A stretch of DNA of 20,744 nt from Kalaharituber pfeilii (GCA_015179045.1 WHUZ01000238.1:1-20744), one strand, 5' to 3'. Positions 1 to 7,897 are shown, numbered from the stretch's first letter. Numbers and translations: made by a program. The notes: generated by a model not told the origin, from the letters alone.

Positions 1-75
1 AGATTGAAGTGCAGGAATTCGTGGATACAAGCAAGGGTCATAGCTGACACTAAAGAAGTGACATCAGATCATTTT

Positions 76-285
76 GATTGATACGTGCCTATCACTCAGA
101 ACTTGCAGACTCAGAAGACCCTGATTCAGTCGATTAGGATCAGCTTGATGAAGACGAATTCTTAACCTGACCAGGGTATATGGGTCCCTGCCATAGGCTG
201 GTAGCCTGTATACGGGGTTACATGACCCCCCCCCACCCCCAAAAAAAAAACAAAAAATAGATGAAGACGAATTCGAGGATCCATA
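76..285 (+). pseudogene. possible acidic C-terminal coding relic split by a SINE
   Basis: If the insert at 162-259 and one copy of its flanking duplication are removed, the plus strand reads an acidic tail (SEDPDSVD, stop, DQLDEDEFEDP, stop) across the junction at 146/275. Acidic tails ending just before a stop are common in eukaryotic proteins, including transposases. There is an internal stop and no recognisable domain upstream, so this could be chance. The rest of 1-146 shows nothing I can name. Confidence 0.15.
147..274 (+). mobile_element. SINE-like poly(A) insert, copy 1, with 15-bp target-site duplication
   Basis: The 15-mer gatgaagacgaattc occurs exactly at 147-161 and 260-274. It brackets a 98-bp insert (162-259) that ends in a C-rich stretch followed by A10-C-A6-TA. 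An A-rich 3' end with long flanking direct repeats is the signature of LINE-mediated retroposition. The centre of the insert (about 186-226) resembles the hairpin of the other short inserts in this window, but more weakly. No clear pol III A/B boxes are visible. The retroposition mechanism is well supported; membership of the same family is inference. Confidence 0.65.
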
Positions 286-684
286 GTTTGTTTATTCATG
301 TACGTATCCTTTAAAGCTATTATTGCATGTATATACCTTAAAATTGACCTCTACTCCAACCTATCATACTGGATTCAGACAAGGGGTATATTGGCACTGA
401 TATGACTTATGTCCCTTCATTCCACATCTAATACATTGAACTTCCGTCCCATTGACCGGAGCTGCCATGGGAACTGATGATGCCATCACATTCGTACCCT
501 GTATACCATAGTCTCTTCCCAACGGTACCAGAGCTCCTGATGCATAACTCAAAGTGTTCCGTTGTGCCAGTTTCTCCAACCCGGCTGCAACCATGCTAGC
601 AATTTTTTCATGTGATGCTAGCATTCTTTCCTGAGATACAAGGAGATCTCTAGTAAGCTCTTCTTGTGACTTCGGTGGTAGCGG

Positions 685-697
685 CAGTGTTCCCAAC
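685..697 (+). repeat. left terminal inverted repeat of hAT element
   Basis: cagtgttcccaac; perfect 13-bp complement of 1861-1873. The target-site duplication copy lies directly outside at 677-684. Confidence 0.8.
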
Positions 698-863
698 GGG
701 CCGGCCAGGCCAGGCCAAGGGTATGGCCTGGCCAGCCTGGGCCATAGAAATCTAGGCCTGGGCCATAGAAATCTAGGCCGGCCGTGAGGTCCGCCCGCGC
801 CGGTCCAGGCGGCCTGAATGTTTCAGGCCGGCCCAGGCCGCCCAGGCCGCCCAGGCCGGTCCA

Positions 864-944
864 GGCCATTCAGGCCATTCGGGCCATTCAGGCCATTCAG
901 GCCATTCGGGCCATTCAGGCCATTCAGGCCATTCGGGCCATTCA
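864..944 (+). repeat. 9-bp minisatellite with 27-bp higher-order period
   Basis: Nine consecutive copies of ggccattca. Copies 2, 5 and 8 end in g instead of a, giving a regular a-g-a pattern, i.e. a 27-bp higher-order unit. The array lies inside the hAT element, between its left TIR and the 19-bp array. The long low-complexity frames it creates on both strands are not genes. Confidence 0.9.
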
Positions 945-1107
945 GGCCATTCAGGCCGGTCCAGGCCATTCAGGCCGGTCCAGGCCATTCAGGCCGGTCC
1001 AGGCCATTCAGGCCGGTCCAGGCCATTCAGGCCGGTCCAGGCCATTCAGGCCGGTCCAGGCTATTCAGGCCGGTCCAGGCCATTCAGGCCGGTCCAGGCC
1101 ATTCAGG
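945..1107 (+). repeat. 19-bp tandem repeat (8 copies plus a partial)
   Basis: Unit ggccattcaggccggtcca, eight copies from 945 to 1096, one of them with a single change (ggctattcag, 1059-1077), then a partial copy. The unit is the 9-bp motif fused to a 10-bp ggccggtcca motif, so it evolved from the neighbouring array. Part of the hAT element. Confidence 0.95.
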
Positions 1108-1182
1108 CTGCAGTGTGAGTTAAGTTATACAGTAGCTAGCTATATACAGAACGTACTCTAAATTCTACGTATACCTCATTCT

Positions 1183-1530
1183 CTAATGTTTAGGATTTTG
1201 CTTGCTGATTTTACACCGCCAGTATCGCTTTCCATTAGCCATGCACATCTTCACCATAGTGTCAAATCCAACTTTGTCGCACCAGATTTTTGTAACCCAA
1301 ATTCCAGAAGACTCGATATCGGCATCAGATTGGACTGCGGAATCGCCGATGCACGGTCAAAACTTGAACTGCACTATGGAGAGTGAAGAATAGGAGAATA
1401 CTAAAGGAATCATCATCGCCAGTACCGGTGGTTGGAATGTCTGTCTCCTTGCAATACTAATAAGAAATTAGTATATAGTCAAGCGATACAAAAAAAAATT
1501 ACTTACCTGAATACCTGCGAAAAGCGCTGC
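1183..1530 (-). pseudogene. candidate exon-intron-exon remnant inside the hAT element
   Basis: On the minus strand there is an intron-like signature: exon end ...CAG at 1507, donor GTAAGT at 1506, branch-like ATACTAAT, acceptor TTATTAG at 1457 (50 bp). The sequence after the acceptor is open (QYCKETDIPTTGTGDDD...). A second open stretch at 1356-1183 reads DADIESSGIWVTKIWCDKVG...MANGKRYWRCKIS, then a stop. It has Trp/Cys/Lys content typical of real protein, but I recognise no domain. It may be what is left of a transposase gene or a captured host exon; both are inference. Confidence 0.3.
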
Positions 1531-1658
1531 TCAATAAAAAAAAGTCTAGATAGTTATCCGAAAATATTGAAAGGTTCATATTAAATCCGTGTCCAAGTAA
1601 CCTGAAGGTGGCCCCTGAAATAGCCTCGTAACCAGCCCTCCTGCCCCTGAAATTGCTT

Positions 1659-1860
1659 GAACGGCCTGGATGGCCTGGACGGCCTGGGCGGCCTGGACCA
1701 GCCTGGGCGGCCTGGGCGGCCTGGACCGGCCTGGACCAGCCTGGGCGGCCTGGACCGGCCTGGACCAGCCTGGGCGGCCTGGACGGCCTGGACGGCCTGG
1801 ACCGGCCTGGGCCATCTGGAACCTTGGCCTGGCCGGCCTGGGCTGTTTCAGGCCTGGCCG
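1659..1860 (-). repeat. GGCCTGGAC/GGCCTGGGC degenerate array, inverted relative to the left array
   Basis: About 20 units of 9-10 bp (ggcctggac, ggcctgggc, ggcctggaccagcc). It is the reverse complement of the gtccaggcc-type motif in the left half of the element, so the two subterminal arrays face each other as expected for the two ends of one transposon. Confidence 0.85.
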
Positions 1861-1873
1861 GTTGGGAACACTG
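1861..1873 (-). repeat. right terminal inverted repeat of hAT element
   Basis: gttgggaacactg, the inverse of 685-697. The second target-site duplication copy is 1874-1881. Confidence 0.8.
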
Positions 1874-2215
1874 GGTGGCGGTACCGGAGGTTCCAGTGCT
1901 GGGCCAGAACACCGCACCAGCCGAGTTCCCTTCAGGGATAATTCCAACACATCGTTCAATGTAAATAGGTTATTCAAATGCAAACTCATTGCAGTTTGAA
2001 GAGTTTCTGTGAGTAGCTCCATGAAGAAATTTCTGGGCTAGTACATCGGCAAAAGTATCTCCCAAAATGCCATGGAGCTTCCGTACTTTATCGACATATG
2101 CTTCGGTTGTATCTGTGCCTTGTTTGGAGTTACTGATCGTATCCAAGGCCCATGTTACATCCTCAGCCCGGGATACTATGATCTGTTCTGGGAACCATGC
2201 AGCAGGCGCTGACAT

Positions 2216-2560
2216 TGCTATAGCATAATCTATTCTTTGATTTGTTGCAAGGCCATGTATCTTCGTACCAAGAGTGGGGGTGAAGAACCAGAACTAAGTA
2301 CAGGTTGTCCCTCGCCTTTTATCCCTCTTCCGCTGTCGGTCATACCTTCCCTCTCTAGTAATTTCTACAACTTTCCTCACGTGACCTTCTGCCAAGAGCG
2401 CAAGCCATCCTTGCTACCCACAGCACCCCCGCTTTCGCACTCGCACTCGCATTTGGTCGTGCGTTCGTTCCGCCGCTCCGGTCCATTATATTGAAAGGCA
2501 GTAGTGGATACTATCTGTCTATCTTACACCGGCTCAAATTTCAACAACACCTTGACACGG
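2216..2560 (-). promoter_or_regulatory. candidate leader/LTR-promoter region upstream of gag
   Basis: The region lies directly upstream of the gag ATG on the minus strand. It contains a TATA-like GGGATAAAAGG (plus-strand 2315-2325) about 100 bp before the start codon. This is where a 5' LTR and primer-binding site would be expected. No second LTR is in the window and no primer-binding site could be matched to a tRNA, so LTR borders cannot be set. Confidence 0.2.
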
Positions 2561-3560
2561 GAATGTCAAGCCATTATGCAGTACTTACCATCACTATGCA
2601 ATAGCGCCTTCCTGCACTTGCAACATAAAGTCAAAGGAAATGCTACTAGTTATTCTCTGACAGGAGCTGAGGCAGAGCGAAGGCAGAGAACGTACACCAA
2701 GGCATGAGATTTGGTAGTGTTATAATCAGACTCTACGTTGCATGCATTTTCCTTTTCAAACAGCATAAAGCATTCTTGTAAATCTGCATATTTAGCATTT
2801 AAAAAACTGACCAAGCGGGCACGTTGGGGATCGTTCATTACCGAACAAGGGGCAGTGGCAACCAGATTATCATAGCAACAATTGATGCAATTGCGCAATT
2901 TTAGTCTGTATATAGATCGTCATTCAACTGCCAAAAGACACCCCTGAAAATCGATGCACCTTGTCTTGCAGTCACACTGTAGCGTAAAGATTTATGGTCT
3001 GAGAGCCGCAAATAGAGCGTGGATATGTCCTGCCGTTAGCGTATACCAACTGTGAGCCCATATGCTGAAACCCCGTGTGCACCATATTGTTGAAATTTGC
3101 GAATTTGAAATCTCGCACAAACGGCTGAGGAATTATTTTTACTTGCGCTTACGTTCGGACTACCGTCAGCGGCGAACCCTGCATAATTGTAAATCTAGCA
3201 AAAAAAAAACTGGCATCGGAAAAATCGGATGTGCACTATTCACTAGAGGGTGTCAAGGCCTATCCAAAAGAAAAATATGTGTGCTCAGGCCGTGGTCTTG
3301 TCACTGTGTTTCCTTTTGCTGCAAGATGAGCTTGTCCCTGCAGAGTAATTGCAAGGATTGGGTTTAGGGTGACATGTCAAACATTCTTGGGAGAACTCGC
3401 CGTAGAATGCCGAAGTTATATGTCCTCAATCCATTGCCCACACTGTACTATGGACCAAATTTTCTCTGGTTGCGTTCTCCACGGATAAAAATCGGATAAA
3501 GTACCGTAGTTCAGATTACAAATAAAGTACTTACGTTCATATGTGAAATAGGAATATATT
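2561..3560. other. no recognisable gene
   Basis: Several short open frames occur on both strands, the longest about 100 codons, but none has a recognisable domain or intron-linked continuation. An A9 run is at 3200-3208. Probably degraded intergenic or transposon DNA. Confidence 0.4.
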
Positions 3561-3567
3561 TGTGTGG

Positions 3568-3706
3568 ATGTTCTGGCCCACCGACGAACATTTTCCGGTT
3601 CGCGAACCGGCCAGCCGATTCGTGAACCGGCCGGCCCCGTGAAAAACATATGGTGTTTTTCACGGGGCCAGCCCAGCCACGAACACCTGGCCCAGCGGCG
3701 AACATG
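3568..3706 (-). mobile_element. palindrome-rich repeat element, copy A
   Basis: Bounded by atgttctggcccaccgacg on the left and cggcgaacatg on the right. It contains a perfect 16-bp palindrome ccggttcgcgaaccgg (3595-3610) and a perfect 16-bp-stem hairpin (3633-3648 with 3654-3669, loop tatgg). It is homologous, in the opposite orientation, to 5160-5279: both share (a)tgttctggccYaccgacg, followed by a ggttcgcgaacc palindrome and further ttcgtcggtgggc-like units. Likely a small non-autonomous transposable element. No convincing target-site duplication was found. Confidence 0.6.
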
Positions 3707-3735
3707 AATGTACCTCGATGTACCTATATGTAATA

Positions 3736-3939
3736 TATATACTCGCTTATTTTTTTTTTTATATATCATTACTCGTATGCCGCCTTGCAGGCTATGGCGA
3801 GGGTTTAGATACATGAATGATAATCAACGGAAAAATAAGTAACAGATAAGGAGATAAAGTGAAAATATGACCGGTTACTCCGCCGCCCAGTCCATCACCT
3901 CCACCAATGTTCTCTCCCCTCCCCTATATACTCGCTTAT
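3736..3939 (-). mobile_element. SINE-like retroposon, copy 2 (174 bp) with perfect 15-bp target-site duplication
   Basis: tatatactcgcttat occurs exactly at 3736-3750 and 3925-3939. The insert 3751-3924 reads on the minus strand: a GA-rich 5' end, about 110 bp of AT-rich body, then a 3' motif (ctcgccatagcctgc, then aaggcggcatacgagtaatg), then atatat and a poly(A) of about 11. It is the longest copy in the window and the best candidate for full length. No convincing pol III internal promoter boxes were seen, so tRNA ancestry is not shown. Confidence 0.75.
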
Positions 3940-4034
3940 GATTTAATGTAATAGTGATCTATCATACAGCCAGCTAAGCAATTTCCACAGTCTCCTATCC
4001 CCCTATGCAGTCATCTATGTACAAACAATAGTAC

Positions 4035-4091
4035 TTTTTTTTTTTTTATATCATTACTCGCATGCCGCAGTATGGGCTATGGCGAGGTATT
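4035..4091 (-). mobile_element. SINE-like retroposon, copy 3 (3' part)
   Basis: On the minus strand it reads acctcgccatagcccatac, then tgcggcatgcgagtaatgat, then ata and A13. This is the same terminal motif as copies 2 and 4. The next 30 bases upstream (plus strand 4092-4120) are also alignable to copy 2 with many mismatches, so the element probably extends to about 4163. There a degraded match to the flank (atgtaca...caata) could be an old target-site duplication. Confidence 0.6.
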
Positions 4092-4254
4092 TATTAAAGA
4101 AAGAAAATTAACCGTCACCAAATACATGTGGTGCCCGCAATACTCATACATGGTGCGGGTAGAATGTACACACTGGTCAATACAGTCTATTTCCTCCGTC
4201 TGTCCGGCTCGTATTGAGTGGTCCTCAACTATTTCCCACCTAACCTAACTCTGT

Positions 4255-4602
4255 CTACGCCCGTCGCTGCCTCCAAGTACACACGACCGAGCTGGTCATT
4301 TTTCCTTCTTCCAGTAGCGCGGTCTTTCGTCTCAGCCACCTTATCCCCACGGTCTTTCCTAGCCTATCATTCCCGGACTCCAACCATTTCCGGACCTTCC
4401 CTAAATATACATCACTATGTTCACTCTCATTCTCCTGGTTGGTACATTGACCAGCATTGCTTTTATTACAAGAATAAGAACATTTAACCTTTTGACATAT
4501 GCATGTACAACGAAGAGAGGAACAGGTACCTAGACAAGAACATGAAATTTTGTCTTGACAAGTTTTATCATGATGAGGGTGCTTAAAGTGGGTACTTGGC
4601 AC
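4255..4602 (-). CDS. Cys-rich ORF (CXC-like cysteine array), unassigned
   Basis: The open frame carries ten cysteines within 40 residues (about residues 15-53): CSCLGTC, RCTCICQKVKC, SYSCNKSN, QCTN. The spacing C-x-C-x3-C-x4-C-x-C...C-x3-C resembles CXC/Tesmin-like or transposon-associated cysteine arrays that bind zinc. The rest is basic (a GIRWLRRK segment) and ends at 4255. There is no in-frame ATG before the array: the frame opens at a stop further upstream, so it is probably the broken 3' end of a larger, transposon-related gene. Function unknown; the array is the only firm observation. Confidence 0.3.
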   Translation of the reverse strand: MPSTHFKHPHHDKTCQDKISCSCLGTCSSLRCTCICQKVKCSYSCNKSNAGQCTNQENESEHSDVYLGKVRKWLESGNDRLGKTVGIRWLRRKTALLEEGKMTSSVVCTWRQRRA

Positions 4603-4929
4603 TTGCAGGGCTCTTATTATCTACTGTTTCTGGTAATACAACCACCAAACTTTTCATTCTTGGCATCAACGCAATCCCTGTTACTGCCACAATATAATAC
4701 CAGAATGGCGGAGGATTCCGGAAATCTCTACCTATGAAGATAACACTCCAAAATTTCGCTTAGAGTAAGAAGAATACTAGAAGCATATTTAGTAATTTTC
4801 TTCTAGTGTTTCGGTTAACAATAATTAAGTTATGATTACAAATTGGTATTCTTAACTATAGCAGTCTAGAAGCGTAGTGAATTATTAATTAAACTATCTG
4901 TATTATCTTCTAGTATGTGGGTAAGAAGT

Positions 4930-5046
4930 AGCAACTTATCACCGACAGCAACTTATCACCGACAGCAACTTATCACCGACAGCAACTTATCACCGACAGC
5001 AACTTTCAAGTGGCAACTTGTAGGTGGCAACTTGTCAGTGGCAATA
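4930..5046 (+). repeat. 17-bp tandem repeat (4 perfect copies) plus degenerate tail
   Basis: agcaacttatcaccgac is repeated four times without a change (4930-4997). It is followed by agcaactttcaag and two looser units, gtggcaacttgtag and gtggcaacttgtca, that keep the core gcaactt. A microsatellite-like array with no spacers, so not CRISPR. Confidence 0.95.
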
Positions 5047-5159
5047 GGGCTGTGCTAGCACACAGTAACTGGCTTATCAATTAACGCTGGTAGCAGAATG
5101 TTTCTCTGTACTCAATCACTGGTAGTACGTAGAGGTACCTAGTGGTACTTGTACTAAAC

Positions 5160-5279
5160 CAGTGTTCGTCGGTGGGCTGGCCCATTCGCGAATCAGCCAG
5201 CCCACCGACGAATTGGCCGATTCGCGAATGGGCCTGGCCGGTTCGCGAACCGCAATGTTCGTCGGTAGGCCAGAACATG
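5160..5279 (+). mobile_element. palindrome-rich repeat element, copy B
   Basis: Starts cagtgttcgtcggtgggctg and ends ggtaggccagaacatgg. The arms ttcgtcggtgggctgg (5165-5180) and their exact complement (5197-5212) form a 16-bp stem around attcgcgaat. Next come a near-palindrome centred on a second attcgcgaat and the perfect cggttcgcgaaccg, then another gttcgtcggt unit. Homologous to 3568-3706 in inverted orientation. It reads as a small foldback or MITE-like element. Confidence 0.6.
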
Positions 5280-7077
5280 GACATTACGATTTCGTTCGGA
5301 TTTTCCCAAAATTTCAAATTTACGAAATTCGGAATATCCGGGTCGAAAATACCTACGTGATTTTGAGTACCGCTAGGAAGCTTTCCTTTTCATTTTTGTT
5401 CCAAGTATCATATGCAAGTCAAGGTGACCACGTCTGAATTGTTTGATCAGAACCATTCGCTGTCTGCCCCGGTGACTAAACCACCGGTTGTGAACCACAC
5501 GAGTGAAGTAGTCGATGGCGTGTTTTCATTGGCTGTCAGCATCCATGTCCCACAAGTGACAACGTACTCACGTACCAACTACCCGCTTCAGTGCCTCAGG
5601 GGTAAATACACACCATCGTATTCTTACAGCAAGCACTATATAGCAGTTTGCGCTCGTTCTACCTTGTTACTTTCAAATTCCAGATCTCACCTCTGCAACA
5701 TCCGAATCTCGCGAGCTCCAATTCGCTACAATGTGGGATCCGAATCGGAAATTCCTTGCATGCAATCCACTGAACCACTGGTCAACGTTTACCCTTAAGT
5801 GCGCGCTGCAGAGACGCCGCATTTGTATAAACATTCCGACACCTCCTATGACACAAGAATCAGGAAAGTAACTGTTTTGGAATTCTGCGAATGGGCTAAG
5901 AGGGATTGTAACCATCCAAGACCCAGTGTCTATAACTCCATGTTCGGCATTTATAGCATCAACTTACCGTACGAGCTTGCTGAATCCTGGGAAATTGAGT
6001 GATTTGACTTCACGTTAGCAGATAAAAGGATATTTCTGAAACTTTTCCCTTGTTGGCGGAATTAGGTCAGCAAAAGTATGCGATGGACGTAGGTACCATG
6101 ATACCGACCATTGCCACACTCTCTGGGGAGGAAGGCGCTTGGTAATACAACCAATGTTGACTACTATGTGCGGCGATGCCTTGTTCTTCCTCGCCCGAAG
6201 GGAGTTAGAAGGCAGGATTGGAAACCGTCATTAGCTGTGAACGGTGACTCTCTACCCTGTGACAAAAGTATCTTGAATCCATACAACATCTTTCCACTTC
6301 GCCCATGGGACTGCTTCGCAACAGGGTTGTTGAGCTAGATATCTTTGCAAAGCGGAATGGGGATGTAGCTGGTGCAGACTGCTGGCGGGAGACGGCAGCC
6401 GATGCGGGAGGTCCTGGTGCCGCTGGCTGGCGCGCATGGTGGCAGACGCGGAGGGAGGATTTATGGCGGGGGCGTCGATGCTGGACAGCGCCCGAGCAGT
6501 GAATTTGAGCGCGCTGAGGGTGCGGATCCCTCAGGCTGGCAAATACACTTAACTGTTTGTACTGTGCGTGAAAGTGACGGTCTGGAATGGGACAGCATGG
6601 CAGAGGAGACGTGTCGCACGAGAACCCATGTGGATGGTCCTGGGGACGTTGCGGCTCCGTGTGGCCCTCATGGCCGCGCAGAGGGAGCCCTCCCTTCGGG
6701 CGGGGGTCATGACTACTAGACTAGGAGCGAGGGTGCTAGTATCATGCTAGCACTTGCGGGCGTACACTACGCGGCTAGTTTGGGAAGGGGCTTCATGTGG
6801 CCGCCACACGGTACCTGGTGGATGCTCGTCCCGCTGCTTCTCGCGGGACGAGTGCTGTGTCACGGTGGGCTCTGGTACTGTAGGGGAGGAAAGTGGACTA
6901 GAGGGAAGAAGGAGCAAGCAGCTGGAATTGATCGAGGTCTATGGATCTCACTTCCTTCAACCTTGTAACGATGATGATCTTCCTCTGAGGCCTCCCCTCT
7001 TCTCCCCTCATTAAATACCCTTCCCTTCCCGGTACCCCCTTCCCCTTCTAGTAGTTACCTCCCCCTCCGGCCTTCCC
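5280..7077. other. no recognisable gene; GC-rich stretch 6360-6900
   Basis: Short frames of 60-128 codons exist on both strands (for example plus 5412-5798 and 6372-6719), but none shows a known domain or links to others through convincing introns. Composition shifts to GC-rich between about 6360 and 6900, then to a C/T-rich tract at 6990-7080. A perfect 10-bp stem with an 8-nt loop is at 6825-6852. Confidence 0.4.
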
Positions 7078-7160
7078 TCACCACGGCATACCTCGCCGTA
7101 GCCTGATAGGCGGTATGCGAGTAATGAAAAAAAAAAAAAAAAAAAAAAATCACCATGGCA
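7078..7160 (+). mobile_element. SINE-like retroposon, copy 4 (very short) with 11-bp target-site duplication
   Basis: tcaccacggca (7078-7088) and tcaccatggca (7150-7160) match at 10 of 11 bases. They flank a 61-bp insert (7089-7149): tacctcgccgtagcctgat, then aggcggtatgcgagtaatg, then A23. Only the terminal hairpin motif and the tail are present, so this is a strongly 5'-truncated copy of the family at 3736-3939. Confidence 0.75.
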
Positions 7161-7360
7161 CGGAAATGCCAAGATCCCCCACCGCACCCAGACAGGTTTG
7201 CGACAGTACTGTACCCGTCCCATCGAGCTGCTGCCCGGACATACACTGGGGACTCGCCGCAGCCTGGACTAAGCTACGTGCTCATGGTCACGTGCTGGAG
7301 TTGTAGGCGCCGTCGCTGGCAATCACTTCGGTAGCGGTGTACTGTGAGGAGGCGGGTGGA

Positions 7361-7505
7361 TGTACAGTAGCTTGGAAAGGGTCATGCAACGAGATGCCTT
7401 CCTATTGAGGTAGGCTGGACCCGGAACACTGATGTAAGGTGCTCTTCCTACACCGAAGTGGTTATGTACAGTAGCTCGAAAAGGGCCATGCAAGGAGAGG
7501 TATTT
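7361..7505 (+). repeat. diverged direct repeat, spacing about 104 bp
   Basis: tgtacagtagcttggaaagg, followed by gtcatgcaacgaga (7361-7394), recurs as tgtacagtagctcgaaaagg plus gccatgcaaggaga (7465-7498). A local duplication of about 100 bp or two copies of a repeat; no coding content. Confidence 0.6.
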
Positions 7506-7815
7506 AAGGAGGGCTCCGGGGAGAATGAAAGAGGGGCTTCGAAAATACTGCACTCTTACGGTGGAGATCCAGGGCGAAGTCACGCGCCGCTACCCGACCA
7601 TCTTACGACGTTGAACAAGTGGCTGGCCTTTGCATACTGTACCTTTTGAAATGCCCCTTGCTTCTACTGTAATCCAAGTATGCCATACTCAAAAAAATTC
7701 ACTTCGAAGTATTACTAGAAACACAAGAATGCAGAAACAGCGATCATTGGCAATCAAGATTGAATAGCACATTGCATAAGAAAACAACAGGTATAGGAAA
7801 AGCAGACAAATAAAT

Positions 7816-7897
7816 AAACAAGACATTTGTTTTTTGTTTTTTTTTGTTTTTTGTTTTGTTTTGTTTATATCAGTGATCGCGTGCAAAACAAGACATT
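7816..7897 (-). mobile_element. SINE-like retroposon, copy 5 (58 bp, mostly tail) with 12-bp target-site duplication
   Basis: aaacaagacatt occurs exactly at 7816-7827 and 7886-7897. On the minus strand the insert between them reads tgcacgcgatcactgatata, followed by a 38-nt A-rich tail broken by single C's. The 20 nt match the last bases of the other copies (gcatgcgagtaatgatata) with few changes. Hence an extremely 5'-truncated retroposition product. Confidence 0.65.

Larger units (their letters stand above)
685..1873. mobile_element. non-autonomous hAT-like DNA transposon (1,189 bp)
   Basis: Terminal inverted repeats: cagtgttcccaac at 685-697 and its exact complement at 1861-1873. Both are followed inward by a related GGCC-rich sequence (cggccaggcc). 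The 8 bp outside each end are ggtagcgg (677-684) and ggtggcgg (1874-1881), a 7/8 match. An 8-bp duplication together with a TIR starting CAG(T/G)G is diagnostic of the hAT superfamily. No transposase ORF of normal length (600+ residues) is present, so the element is non-autonomous. Subterminal space is taken up by expanded GGCC arrays; hAT transposases bind short repeated subterminal motifs, so the arrays may be amplified binding sites (inference). It interrupts the gag relic, so it inserted later. The mismatch in the duplication suggests some age. Confidence 0.8.
364..2215 (-). pseudogene. gag: retrotransposon gag relic (Ty3/gypsy-type gag domain plus CCHC zinc knuckle), split by a hAT insertion
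   Basis: The N-terminal part (2215 to about 2020) begins MSAPAAWFPEQ and carries a Retrotrans_gag-like core: TTEAYVDKVRKLHGIL followed by LAQKFLHG. At about 2015-2025 the frame breaks. The sequence continues in another frame (LTETLQTAMS...FTLNDVLELSLKGTRL) into a proline-rich linker that stops at 1882. Coding resumes at 684 with PPKSQEELTRDLLVSQERM, a helical stretch, and a CX2CX4HX4C knuckle (CIRCGMKGHKSYQC), with a stop at 364. The break between 685 and 1873 is a DNA transposon. Removing it with one duplication copy leaves both linker halves in the same frame. No protease, RT or integrase is visible in the window, so this is either a gag-only remnant or the rest has been lost. A structural protein of a fungal LTR element, dead here. 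Confidence 0.75.

Noticed and set aside
773..1161. Long frames of PFRPFR, QAIQAI and PEWPEW repeats
   Set aside because: Translations of 9/19-bp minisatellite DNA inside the hAT element; open on both strands merely because the unit has no stop.
2260..2560. 5' LTR of the gag element
   Set aside because: There is a TATA-like box but no second LTR in the window and no primer-binding site I can match, so borders cannot be defined.
3062..3367. Plus-strand 101-codon frame as a gene
   Set aside because: No domain, composition like the surrounding non-coding DNA, contains an A9 run, no intron links.
4930..4997. CRISPR-like array of 17-mers
   Set aside because: Direct head-to-tail copies without spacers, in a eukaryotic context.
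5425..5560. Minus-strand stretch AIDYFTRVVHNRW resembling the core of a retroviral-type integrase
   Set aside because: Only five residues match, there is an in-frame stop just upstream, and the following residues do not fit the family.
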